From contig NC_009767.1 of the NCBI RefSeq assembly GCF_000017805.1, forward strand, positions 2,418,001 through 2,482,000: 64,000 nt of DNA. The letters run 5' to 3'. The stretch is from Roseiflexus castenholzii DSM 13941 (lineage in GTDB: Bacteria; Chloroflexota; Chloroflexia; Chloroflexales; Roseiflexaceae). Shown piece after piece: positions 51,624 to 60,441 of the stretch; the stretch's first letter is position 1, and every line of letters starts with the position of its first letter. Both the position numbers and the translations under genes were made by a program. The notes beneath the pieces are model-generated. The model did no database searches. It worked only from the letters and a program-made list of their open reading frames with translations, and was not told the DNA's origin.

Positions 51624-51635
51624 GGAGCGTCTGCG

Positions 51636-52291
51636 ATGACGGGCAATCCATACAGCCCTGCAATAGCACTGGAAGATGTTGTAAAGCATTTTGGGGATCA
51701 ACCGGTGCTCAATGGGGTCAATCTGGTCGTTCCCCAGGGCGTCGTGTATGGAATCAGCGGGCATAACGGCGCCGGAAAAAGCATGTTGCTGCGCATTATT
51801 TCGGGTTTGGTTCGACCGACTGCGGGTCAGGTTCGGGTGTTTGGCGCCGCTCTATCGGCAGCGATGTCGAATTTCCGTCGATGACCGGCGTGATGATTGA
51901 TAGACCCGGTTTTCTTCCGTAGTACAGCGGATTGCGCAATCTCCAACTCCTTGCGATGATTCGGAACCAGATCAGCCAGGATGAGATTGCGGCAGTCATG
52001 CAGCGCGTAGGGCTCGACTCAACGTACCGGCGACCAGTGCGCACCTATTCGATGGGAATGCGCCAGCGGCTTGGTCTGGCGCAGGCTATCATGGAATGTC
52101 CGCGCCTGTTGCTGCTCGATGAGCCGACGAATGCCATCGACCCCGATGGTCGCCAGAGCATCTATGCGTTGTTACGGGAATTGCGGGCGGAAGGCATAAC
52201 GATTCTGTTGACCAGCCACAGCGCCGAGGAGTTGAACGCGCTCTGTGACAGCGTCTTCGTGATACGCAACGGCGCCCTGGCGCCGGCTTGA
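51636..52291 (+). pseudogene. ABC transporter ATPase, inactivated by frameshift and stop
   Basis: The N-terminal part has Walker A ISGHNGAGKSMLLRIISGLV and the C-terminal part the signature YSMGMRQRLGLAQAIMECPR and Walker B LLLLDEPTNAIDP, of the BcrA/antibiotic-exporter kind. Between them the frame shifts near 51860 and a TAG at 51922-51924 replaces a Tyr codon (FLP-stop-YSG, normally PYYSG). At least two lesions, so the transporter should be non-functional unless another ATPase substitutes. Confidence 0.78.
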
Positions 52292-52644
52292 ATTGCCAGT
52301 CGCCTGCCAGCAAACATACCGGATGCATCATTTGTAACGCGCCAGTACGTGGCATTGCGGCGCTGCGCCATTGTGGTGCGCCGTAGTAATGCAACGGCGC
52401 TACGGGTGACGTACCCTTCCCTCGTTACCCGTCCCACCTGCCACAGGCGACGTTCAACGTGCGCGCGCCCGCAGCGTTTGGGGGCGCGCCCCTACTTGCA
52501 CCACATGCGGGCGGGACCCCACCTTCCACCCTCGCCTCTCGCGCCTCGTTTCTCTCTGGAAAATCCTTGCCGTTTCCCTCTTGATCTCTGCGCCAGAGGC
52601 TGCTATACTGCGAACAGGTGTTTAGCATTTCTGTTCGGAGTGTC
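52292..52644. other. Intergenic region
   Basis: Low-information sequence between the dead ATPase and the HerA-like gene. It contains a GGGGCGCGCCCC palindrome around 52480. CGGAG before ATG 52645 serves as a ribosome site. No gene seen. Confidence 0.4.
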
Positions 52645-54432
52645 ATGCGACCGCTTCGCGAAACCCGAGAGGCGCTCAGCCTGCGTTCGACTGCTGCGTC
52701 GTCGGTTGCCGCGCCGATTGCGGTGATCGGCAGCCCCAACTCCACCACCCACTTCACCGTCGATATTCTCGAAACTGCGCGCGACCGCGCGCTCGACCAC
52801 GCCTGGGTCGTCTTTGAAGTCACCGAACGGTTCAATGGCAAAGCGTATCGCAAACGCGCGCTCTGTCAGTTGGGCGGAATCGTCACGCGCAACCGCTGGC
52901 ACGAGGACCCGGTGATCCGTGCGGTGATCAAGCGCCAGGGCGCGCTTCCTGCGCTTTCCGGCGAGAGCGATCTGACGGCGGCGCAACTTTCGGCGCTTGG
53001 CGTCTTTCTGCTCGATGAACAGGGGCGCGTGGTGCGCCGCACGACCCTCTCGACCCCGCCGCCGTCGGGGACGCTGGTCTACCCGGCGGACGCTGCTACG
53101 CTTCAGGACCTGGTGCATACTGAGCCGGGAATTTTCTATGCCGGGCAGTCGCCGGGGGATGGGTTGCCGGTGCCGCTCACGCTGCGCCACTTTGGTCCGA
53201 CCGAACAGGGTGGGTTTGGCGAGGCGGTGATGCTCGGCATCTTCGGGCAGACGCGCAGCGGCAAGTCGATCCTGGCGGCGCAACTGCTCGCCGGATTTGC
53301 TGCCAACCCGCATATGGGCATTCTGGTGATTGATCCACAGGGTGAGTTTGGGCGCGACCGCTTCGCCGCAGGCGACCATCGCGTTGATTTCAGCATCCGT
53401 CGCCTGCTCGCCGGTCTGCGCCGGCGCCGTGAGGTGATCACGCTGACAACCGATGATGTGGCGATGGAAGGCGCGGAGGCGTTCACCGAATTGCTGCGCC
53501 GCGCCGGCTTTTTCGACAGCCTGGGGTTCAAGGGCGCCAACAAGGAACGCGAAGCTGCCGAACGGTTGGCGGGCATGCTCGCCGAACTGGCCGACTCCTC
53601 TGGTCGGCGCCGTCCTATCCGCGACCTGACAGCCGCCGATCTCCCGCTGCTCGTCAAAGACCTGGCGCGCTTCGCCGATGTGATCTATGCCACCCGTCCG
53701 GGGACTGTGCCGGGGGAAGGGCAACGCGCCGCCGATGTGCTGGCGCGCTATCACCTCGATGAAGCGCGCCTGCGCCGCCTCTGGGACGAGACGCTGCGCC
53801 GCTTCCGCACCGAACCGGACAGGCGCCAGCCGCTGTCGCAGGTGATCCAGCAGGTGCTGGCGGATCACGCAATTGTTATTCTGTCGTTCGCCCAGGAAAA
53901 TGTCGCTGAGACGCCTTATTTCTTGTTGAACGAAATCTTGACCCGTTTGCGCCAGGTGATCCATCGCTCGTTCCAGGACGGGCGCGCCTCGAATGCGCTG
54001 GTGCTGCTCGATGAGGCGCATCTGTTCGCCGGGGAGCATGCTGACGACACTGGCGATGGCGCGCGCACTCGCTCCTTGCTGGCGCAGAGCATTCGTATGA
54101 CCGGCAAGTATGGCGTGGGCTGGATGTTCATTACTCAGACGCTCCACGACTTTGATAAGACTATTCTGCGACAGTTGCAGGTCAAAATCTTCGGGCAGGG
54201 GTTCAAACTTGGCGCCGACCGCGAGTATGTCGAGACTGAACTGGGGAGAGAGGGGTTTGCTCGCTACTGTTCCCTCCCCGATCCGAAGCGCACCGGACGC
54301 TACACCTTCATGGTCACCGGTCCAATCGTGGCGCTCGGCAGTCTGGGAACACCACTCGTGCTCCAGGGCTTCCGTAGCGTCGATGATCTCATGCGCGCGA
54401 ATGGACATGTGTTTGATGTGGGTGGGGCGTAA
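52645..54432 (+). CDS. HerA/DUF87-type ATPase
   Basis: The 595-residue product has a beta-rich N-terminal domain of about 90 residues (HAS-barrel-like), then Walker A LGIFGQTRSGKSILAAQLLA near residue 195, DPQGEFGRDR, Walker B ALVLLDEAHLFAG near residue 455, and QSIRMTGKYGVGWMFITQTL as sensor region. The family includes HerA helicases that work with NurA in end resection, and related phage-defence ATPases. No NurA or other partner is adjacent, so its role is open. ATG 52645 with GGAG upstream; GTG 52618 is an alternative. Confidence 0.85.
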   Translation: MRPLRETREALSLRSTAASSVAAPIAVIGSPNSTTHFTVDILETARDRALDHAWVVFEVTERFNGKAYRKRALCQLGGIVTRNRWHEDPVIRAVIKRQGALPALSGESDLTAAQLSALGVFLLDEQGRVVRRTTLSTPPPSGTLVYPADAATLQDLVHTEPGIFYAGQSPGDGLPVPLTLRHFGPTEQGGFGEAVMLGIFGQTRSGKSILAAQLLAGFAANPHMGILVIDPQGEFGRDRFAAGDHRVDFSIRRLLAGLRRRREVITLTTDDVAMEGAEAFTELLRRAGFFDSLGFKGANKEREAAERLAGMLAELADSSGRRRPIRDLTAADLPLLVKDLARFADVIYATRPGTVPGEGQRAADVLARYHLDEARLRRLWDETLRRFRTEPDRRQPLSQVIQQVLADHAIVILSFAQENVAETPYFLLNEILTRLRQVIHRSFQDGRASNALVLLDEAHLFAGEHADDTGDGARTRSLLAQSIRMTGKYGVGWMFITQTLHDFDKTILRQLQVKIFGQGFKLGADREYVETELGREGFARYCSLPDPKRTGRYTFMVTGPIVALGSLGTPLVLQGFRSVDDLMRANGHVFDVGGA

Positions 54433-55022
54433 GGCGCGAGGCAAGCAGCGCGAGACGTGTGGCATGATGCGGAAATGTGCGCGACCGTCGAGGTCTCCGT
54501 CGGGCATCCGGGTGCGCCAATGACGCCGCCCGTGCATCACCCCTCGTTTCCTGGCGATGTGTCGTCGGACCTCCCAAGGGTCTCGATAGGCGTGAGGCGG
54601 CAGGGATGAAGGAAGTTAGAATGGGGACCTGACCCGACCGACGTTCAAGGGCGGACCGCACGCATGAGCATAGCGGGCATGCATGGCGGTGGGATGCGCC
54701 GTTTTACCCTCACCCCCCGCCTCTCTCCCGCGCACGGGAGAGGGGAGACCGGCGCCGCGCGCGCGGCCGTCCGACGGTGGGAGTGCCGGTGTTCCCTCGG
54801 GTGTTCTGTCCACCCTTAAACCGACCAACGCAGGGAGTGTTGTCGGTGCGCCCTATAGAGAAAGTTCCCGCGTTTGTGCGTGAGATGACCAAAGCAGGGC
54901 TTTGTTCGGAACATTCATACCCGCGCGGATGCTGCACCCGGCACAACCCCCACGCTCCCGAGAAAAGTGCGCCGGTGGTATACTTTGAGAAAGAAAAACG
55001 GCAAGGATGGCATATCAGACAT
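54433..55022. other. Intergenic region with a hairpin and the GH1 promoter
   Basis: No gene supported. It contains the hairpin CTCTCCCG/CGGGAGAG at 54723-54742, similar to dispersed hairpins in other genomes, and an extended -10 promoter just before the GH1 gene. Confidence 0.45.
54976..54984 (+). promoter_or_regulatory. Extended -10 promoter of the GH1 gene
   Basis: TGGTATACT (TG-n-TATACT) 39 bp before the ATG. There is no clear -35 box, as is common for extended -10 promoters. Confidence 0.5.
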
Positions 55023-56318
55023 ATGACGATCCAGTACGATATTGGTCTTTCCACCCACACCCGCCAGCACATCCGCTTGCCTGAACCGCTCCGCTTCCCG
55101 CCAGGCTTTCTATGGGGAACCGCCACCAGCGCGCATCAGGTTGAAGGGCAGAATACCAATAACCAGTGGTGGGTTTGGGAGCAGCAAGGGCGCTGTTGGC
55201 ATGGTGACGTTTCCGGTGATGCCTGTGGTTGGTGGCGCGACGCTGAAGGCGACCTGGATCGAGCCGCTGCGCTTGGCACAAACGCCCATCGTATGTCTAT
55301 CGAATGGAGTCGCATCGAGCCGGAAGAAGGACGCTTCGACCGTCGCGCGATCCGCCGCTATCGCAACATCATCGGCGGCATCATCAGGCGCGGGATGACG
55401 CCGATGATTACGCTCCACCATTTCACCAATCCGCTCTGGATCGAGGCGCGAGGCGCATGGTTGAACCCGGCAACGCCCAGACGGTTTGCGCAATTCGTCG
55501 CGTATGCAGTCGAAGAATTGGGCGATCTCTGTAATCTCTGGTGCACCGTCAACGAACCGACGGTCTACGCGGCGTTGAGTTATCTCCAGGGTGTCTGGCC
55601 CCCTGGACGGCGCAATATTATCCAGGCGTTGCGGGTCTTCGCCAATTTGATGCGCGGGCACGAACTAGCGGCGCAGACGGTGCGCAAGCAGCATCCGGCG
55701 CACCGTGTTGGCATTGTGCATCACAAGCGGGTCCTTGATCCGGCTTCGCCTGCCGGTCACGATGTGCTGACGACGGTGATGTATGATTATCTGGTCAATG
55801 GACTGGTGTTGCGGCGGCTGCGCGAAACGTCCGATTTCTTCGGGCTGAATTACTATAGCCGCGATCACATCGCCTTTGACCTGCGCCGTCCGTACCATCT
55901 GTTCATTCGCCGCTTCACGCCGCCGCACTTTGAGCAGAGCGACGCGGGCATGGAGGGCGCGTTTGGCGAAATCTATCCCAACGGTCTGTACCGCGCGCTC
56001 AAACGGGTCTACCGCTGGCTGAAACTACCGATCTATGTGACCGAAACCGGTCTGCCGGATGCGGACGATAATCAGCGCCCGCGCTTTCTGCTCAATCACC
56101 TGGAATCGGTGCATCGCGCGATCCAGGAGGGTGTCGATGTGCGTGGCGTCTTCGTCTGGTCGCTGGTGGATAATTTTGAGTGGGCAGAGGGATGGGGGCT
56201 GCGCTTCGGACTGTATGCGCTCGATGAGCGCACCGGTGAGCGGCGGATGCGTCCTTCCGCTGCGCTCTACGCGATCATCACCCGCGCAAATGCGATTCCT
56301 GCGCCGGGGGCGTTGTGA
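55023..56318 (+). CDS. Family 1 glycoside hydrolase (beta-glucosidase type)
   Basis: A retaining GH1 enzyme of 431 residues. FPPGFLWGTATSAHQVEGQN opens the barrel. WCTVNEPTVYA holds the acid/base Glu near residue 180 and LPIYVTETGLPD the nucleophile Glu near 345; FVWSLVDNFEWAEGW is the C-terminal sugar-binding signature. It may cleave beta-glucosides or galactosides. The length is slightly below the usual 440-460. I start at ATG 55023 because the sequence before it is not protein-like. Confidence 0.92.
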   Translation: MTIQYDIGLSTHTRQHIRLPEPLRFPPGFLWGTATSAHQVEGQNTNNQWWVWEQQGRCWHGDVSGDACGWWRDAEGDLDRAAALGTNAHRMSIEWSRIEPEEGRFDRRAIRRYRNIIGGIIRRGMTPMITLHHFTNPLWIEARGAWLNPATPRRFAQFVAYAVEELGDLCNLWCTVNEPTVYAALSYLQGVWPPGRRNIIQALRVFANLMRGHELAAQTVRKQHPAHRVGIVHHKRVLDPASPAGHDVLTTVMYDYLVNGLVLRRLRETSDFFGLNYYSRDHIAFDLRRPYHLFIRRFTPPHFEQSDAGMEGAFGEIYPNGLYRALKRVYRWLKLPIYVTETGLPDADDNQRPRFLLNHLESVHRAIQEGVDVRGVFVWSLVDNFEWAEGWGLRFGLYALDERTGERRMRPSAALYAIITRANAIPAPGAL

Positions 56319-56911
56319 GGGGAGAGGGGAGAGGCGAGAGGCGAGAGGGATGAGGCGAGAGGCGAGAGGGGTGAGGCAAGAGGCGAGAGGGATGAGGCGA
56401 GAGGGGTGAGGGGTGAGGGATGAGGCGAGAGGCAAGAGGCAAGAGGCGAGAGGGGCGAGGGATGAGGCGAGAGGGGTGAGGGATGAGGCGAGAGGGGAGA
56501 GGGGCGAGGGATGAGGCGAGAGGGGTGAGGGATGAGGCGAGAGGGGTGAGGGATGAGGCGAGAGGGGTGAGGGGAGAGGGATGAGGCAAGAGGCGAGAGG
56601 GGAGAGGGGAGAGGGGAGAGGGATGAGGCGAGAGGGATGAGGCGAGAGGGATGAGGGGAGAGGGAGGAGGCGAGAGGGATGAGGGGAGAGGGATGAGGCG
56701 AGAGGGATGAGGCAAGAGGCAAGAGGCAAGAGGCGAGAGGGGAGAGGGGAGAGGGAGGAGGCAAGAGGCAAGAGGCAAGAGGGGAGAGGGGTGAGGGATG
56801 AGGCGAGAGGGGTGAGGGATGAGGCGAGAGGGGTGAGGGATGAGGCGAGAGGGGTGAGGGATGAGGCGAGAGGGGTGAGGGAGGAGGCAAGAGGCAAGAG
56901 GCAAAAGGTAG
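56319..56911 (+). repeat. Large heptanucleotide array (NNGAGGS type)
   Basis: About 84 units such as GAGAGGC, GAGAGGG, ATGAGGC, GTGAGGG and AAGAGGC. It starts immediately after the GH1 stop (its TGA is part of the first unit) and ends 100 bp before the methyltransferase gene. Different variants from the array at 12951, so each locus has its own consensus. Confidence 0.95.
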
Positions 56912-57013
56912 GGGCACCCTCTGTGGGTGCCAACAGGGATGGCAGGGTCATGGCATTCCCGTCCCCCTGTGGGCGCCCAACAAGGATGGCAGGATCTCCA
57001 TCAGGAGGACAGC

Positions 57014-57676
57014 ATGCACAAGCAGTGGGCTGCCGTCGATGACTACATAGCCGGTCTGTTTCCGTCGGACCCGGTGCTCGACGCTGTGCTGCGCGCAACG
57101 CGCGACGCCGGGATGCCGCAGATCAATGTCTCGCCGGTTCAAGGGCGATTGCTGCACGTTCTGGCGCTGGCATGCAACGCAAGAAACATCCTGGAAATCG
57201 GAACGCTGGCGGGCTATAGCGCGATCTGGATGGCGCGCGCGCTGCCAGCCGATGGAAAACTGATCTCGCTGGAGTTCGATCCGAAACACGCCGATGTTGC
57301 GCGCGCCAACATTGTGCGTGCTGGTCTTGCCGACCGCGTGGACGTGCGTCTGGGAACGGCGTTGGACATCCTGCCGCAGTTGGCGGCGGAGGGCGCAGGA
57401 CCGTTCGACCTGATCTTTATCGATGCCGACAAGATCAATCTGACGACTTACTTCGATTGGGCGGTGTGCCTGGCGCGTCCCGGCAGCCTGATTGTCGTCG
57501 ATAATGTCATCCGTGGCGGCGACGTGCTGGATGCTGCGAGCGACGATGCCGGGTTGCAGGGGGTGCGCCGCTTCAACGAGGCGATTGCCGCCGATCCGCG
57601 CGTGACGGCGACGATCCTGCAAATGGTCGGCAGCAAGGGGCACGATGGGCTGGCGCTGGCCGTGGTGAGGGGGTAA
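57014..57676 (+). CDS. SAM-dependent O-methyltransferase
   Basis: The 220-residue product is of the cation-dependent catechol/caffeoyl-CoA O-methyltransferase family. ILEIGTLAGYSAIWMARAL near residue 60 binds S-adenosylmethionine. LISLEFDPKHADVARANI and FDLIFIDADKINLTTYFDWA hold the metal-binding Asp, and VVDNVIRGGDVLD a second ligand. AGGAGG lies 6 bp before the ATG. The substrate is unknown. Its TAA stop is the left copy of the 3-bp duplication flanking repeat element G, exactly as at livF. Confidence 0.9.
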   Translation: MHKQWAAVDDYIAGLFPSDPVLDAVLRATRDAGMPQINVSPVQGRLLHVLALACNARNILEIGTLAGYSAIWMARALPADGKLISLEFDPKHADVARANIVRAGLADRVDVRLGTALDILPQLAAEGAGPFDLIFIDADKINLTTYFDWAVCLARPGSLIVVDNVIRGGDVLDAASDDAGLQGVRRFNEAIAADPRVTATILQMVGSKGHDGLALAVVRG

Positions 57677-57824
57677 TACCAATGACGATTGACGATGCCG
57701 CATGCTGGTCATTCCGAGCCCTTCGCTTCGCTCGGGGTAAACGCAGCGAGGAATCGGCGCGGGTCGCGCACGACCCCTCGCGCTGCTCGGGGTGACCATG
57801 CCGGATGGTCACAGGGAATTGGTA
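57677..57824 (+). mobile_element. MITE-like element, copy G (148 bp, TAA duplication at methyltransferase stop)
   Basis: TACCAATGAC at the left and GGAATTGGTA at the right (two mismatches). Flanked by TAA at 57674-57676, the gene's stop codon, and TAA at 57825-57827. Same 148-bp length as copies E and F. Confidence 0.87.
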
Positions 57825-57827
57825 TAA

Positions 57828-57897
57828 GAACTGAGAACTGAGAACCGAGAACCAAGAACCGAGAACCAAGAACTAAGAACTAAGAACCGAGAACCGC
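57828..57897 (+). repeat. GAGAACC heptad array
   Basis: About ten heptads (GAACTGA, GAACCGA, GAACCAA, GAACTAA types), directly after repeat element G and ending about 40 bp before the flavoprotein ATG. It is followed by a short ATCCGTG decamer-like repeat. Confidence 0.85.
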
Positions 57898-57937
57898 TCC
57901 GTCTGCATCCGCGTTGAGCCGTGTGTATCCGTGTTCT

Positions 57938-60013
57938 ATGACAAGCCATGCGCATATGTACGATATTCTCTTTGAGCCGGTGCGGATTGGACCGGTGACC
58001 GCGCCAAATCGTTTTTACCAGGTTCCGCATTGCAACGGCATGGGGTACCGCATGCCGCGCGCGCTGGCTGAAATGCGCCGCGTCAAAGCCGAAGGCGGCT
58101 GGGGCGTTGTCTGCACAGAAGAAGTCGAGATCCATCATTCCAGTGATCTGGCGCCGTTCTTCGAGGGGCGGCTGTGGAGCGACGATGACATTCCGGCGCT
58201 GGCGCTGATGGCGGAAGCCGTGCATCGTCACGGCGCGCTGGCGGGGATCGAACTGACCCACAATGGCCACGATGCGCTTAACTATTACTCCCGCGCCACA
58301 TCGTTCGGTCCACGCTCGATGGGCTTGATGGGGGGCACAGGCTTCGAGCCGGGGCAGTGCCGCCGGATGGACCGCGAGGATATTCGGAATCTGCGCCGCT
58401 GGCACCGGAATGCCGCACTGCGCGCGAAACGCGCCGGCTTCGACATTATCTACTGTTACGCCGGGCATGGCTTGAGCCTGGCGATGCACTTCCTGCTGCG
58501 CCGCTTCAACGACCGCACCGACGAGTATGGCGGCAGCCTGACCAACCGTGTACGCCTTTTCCGCGATTTAATCGAGGACACAAAGGACGCCGTCGGCGAC
58601 CGCTGCGCAGTGGCGGTGCGGATGGCGGTTGATGAACTGCTCGGTGATGAAGGTCTCAGCAGTCAGGGGGAGGCGTATGAGATCGTTGCCATGCTCGCGG
58701 AACTCCCCGATCTGTGGGATGTCAATATCTCTGCGTGGAGCAACGACTCGGCGTCGTCGCGCTTTGAGAAGGAAGGGTTCCAGGAGCCGTACATTGCCTT
58801 CGTCAAACAATTGACGAGCAAACCGGTGGTTGGCGTGGGACGCTACACCTCGCCGGAGGCGATGGTGTCGGCGGTGCGGCGCGGCATTCTCGACTTCATC
58901 GGCGCAGCGCGTCCGTCGATTGCCGATCCCTTCCTGCCGCGCAAAATCCAGGAAGGACGCACCGAAGATATTCGCGAGTGCATCGGATGCAATATTTGCG
59001 TCTCCGGCGACAATAAGTGTGTGCCGATCCGCTGCACCCAGAATCCAACAATGGGCGAGGAATGGCGGCGCGGGTGGCATCCTGAAACGATTGCTCCAAA
59101 GTGCAGCGATGCAGAAGTCCTGGTCATCGGGGCGGGTCCTGCCGGACTGGAGTGCGCCAGGGCGCTCGGTCAGCGCGGCTATCAGGTGGCGCTGGTCGAG
59201 GCGCGGCGTGAACCGGGCGGGCGGGTGGCGCGTGAGGCGCGCCTTCCCGGTTTGAGCGAATGGCGGCGTGTGATCGACTGGCGCTTGACGCAGATCGCCC
59301 GTATGCCGAACGTGCAATTGCTGCCGGGAAATCCGATGACCGCCGCCGATGTGTTGGAAAGCGGGTATGAGCACGTGATCATCGCAACCGGTGCGATCTG
59401 GCGGCGCGATGGCGTGGGACGCACGGTGTACCATCCCGTTCCCGGCTGCGATCTGTTGCACGTCTATACACCCGATGACATTATGGACGGACGCCTGCCG
59501 ACAGGTCGCGTGGTAATCTACGATGACGATCACTATTACATGGGCGGCGTGCTGGCGGAATTGCTCGCGTGTCGGGGGTGTGGCGTCACGCTCTGCACGC
59601 CGGCGCCGCTGGTGTCGCACTGGTCGCAGTTCACACTGGAACAGGAACGCATCGAGCGTCGGTTGCGCGACCTTGGTGTTGCCATCCATACGCGCAGCGC
59701 CCTCAGCGCCGTTCACGTTGGCGCCGTCACGGTACGTGACATTGCCGCGAGTCGTCTGACCGATCTGGCATGTGATTCGGTGGTGATGGTCGCCGATCGC
59801 GCGCCGCGCGACGCACTGGCGACCGACCTGGCGCCGGCGCGAGCCGACGGTCGTCTCCGTACTCTGCGGCTCATCGGCGATGCCAACGCGCCGCACATCA
59901 TCGCGCAGGCGGTGTTTGCCGGGCACCTGGCGGCGCGCGAGTTCGATGAGATGCCGGATGCCGATGTGCCGCCGTTTGCACGAGAGTTTATTCCGTTGAA
60001 CGTTCAATCTTGA
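57938..60013 (+). CDS. Trimethylamine dehydrogenase-like iron-sulfur flavoprotein
   Basis: The 691-residue product follows the trimethylamine/dimethylamine dehydrogenase plan. There is an N-terminal FMN barrel, a 4Fe-4S site CIGCNICVSGDNKCVPIRC, and C-terminal FAD/NAD-like domains (VLVIGAGPAGLECARALG). RFYQVPHCNG keeps the Cys that carries 6-S-cysteinyl-FMN in TMADH. YAGHG and AWSNDSASSRF keep the Tyr-His and Asp of the catalytic triad. The aromatic pocket differs: a Glu replaces Tyr60 and the loop with Trp355 is changed, so the substrate is probably another amine or N-methyl compound. No ribosome site is visible before ATG 57938. Confidence 0.82.
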   Translation: MTSHAHMYDILFEPVRIGPVTAPNRFYQVPHCNGMGYRMPRALAEMRRVKAEGGWGVVCTEEVEIHHSSDLAPFFEGRLWSDDDIPALALMAEAVHRHGALAGIELTHNGHDALNYYSRATSFGPRSMGLMGGTGFEPGQCRRMDREDIRNLRRWHRNAALRAKRAGFDIIYCYAGHGLSLAMHFLLRRFNDRTDEYGGSLTNRVRLFRDLIEDTKDAVGDRCAVAVRMAVDELLGDEGLSSQGEAYEIVAMLAELPDLWDVNISAWSNDSASSRFEKEGFQEPYIAFVKQLTSKPVVGVGRYTSPEAMVSAVRRGILDFIGAARPSIADPFLPRKIQEGRTEDIRECIGCNICVSGDNKCVPIRCTQNPTMGEEWRRGWHPETIAPKCSDAEVLVIGAGPAGLECARALGQRGYQVALVEARREPGGRVAREARLPGLSEWRRVIDWRLTQIARMPNVQLLPGNPMTAADVLESGYEHVIIATGAIWRRDGVGRTVYHPVPGCDLLHVYTPDDIMDGRLPTGRVVIYDDDHYYMGGVLAELLACRGCGVTLCTPAPLVSHWSQFTLEQERIERRLRDLGVAIHTRSALSAVHVGAVTVRDIAASRLTDLACDSVVMVADRAPRDALATDLAPARADGRLRTLRLIGDANAPHIIAQAVFAGHLAAREFDEMPDADVPPFAREFIPLNVQS

Positions 60014-60017
60014 ATGT

Positions 60018-60248
60018 TCAACGAAAACGCTCAGACTCGTCGTTCTCGCGCGCAAGCGCGATCAGCGTCAACCCAAGATCGCGGATGCGCGTCAATACGC
60101 CGTGAAGCATCGCCTGATCCGGTAGTGTGCCGCGCATGACCGTTGTGCCCTCGTCGTGGGTCATGGTGAACTCCGGGAACAGAGCGGCGATTCCAGGTCC
60201 GAGTTCTCGGTCAATACGAATGATGGAGCGGGTATGGGTGTCGTTCAT
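60018..60248 (-). CDS. Small conserved protein of unknown function
   Basis: A 76-residue product (SIIRIDRELGPGIAALFPEF, EGTTVMRGTLPDQAMLHGVL, IRDLGLTLIALAREND). I recall the pattern of a G-T-L-x-D-Q-A-x-L-H-G-x-L motif followed by R-I-R-D-L-G-L in small proteins of many actinobacteria and Chloroflexota, often near LuxR or flavoprotein genes. That is from memory and not checked. ATG 60248 has GAGAGATG upstream. It ends 4 bp from the flavoprotein stop (convergent). Confidence 0.65.
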   Translation of the reverse strand: MNDTHTRSIIRIDRELGPGIAALFPEFTMTHDEGTTVMRGTLPDQAMLHGVLTRIRDLGLTLIALARENDESERFR

Positions 60249-60441
60249 GGTACGCATCTCTCACTGATTATGTTTATCATACCCGGCGCCCGGCGGCGGG
60301 GAACCACACGTCTATGTGGTTATAGCGATGGCAGAAGTCGGCAAGCAAAAGAGCGACAGTGCGCTGCTCCATCGCAGCCTGGCGCTGCCCCGTCACGGAA
60401 CGGCGCCGTTGCGACGCCTGCAACATCAAACCGTTGTCGTG

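Noticed and set aside
54777..55022. N-terminal extension of 82 residues on the GH1 enzyme
   Set aside because: The family starts at about FPPGFLWGTATSAHQ. The extension is Cys/Pro-rich without a signal or domain and covers the promoter at 54976.
56278..56917. Several open frames of 100-350 codons on both strands, Pro/Leu/Ser- or Arg/Gly/Glu-rich
   Set aside because: All arise from the 7-base period of the array, which keeps every frame open. No ribosome site or other protein-like feature.
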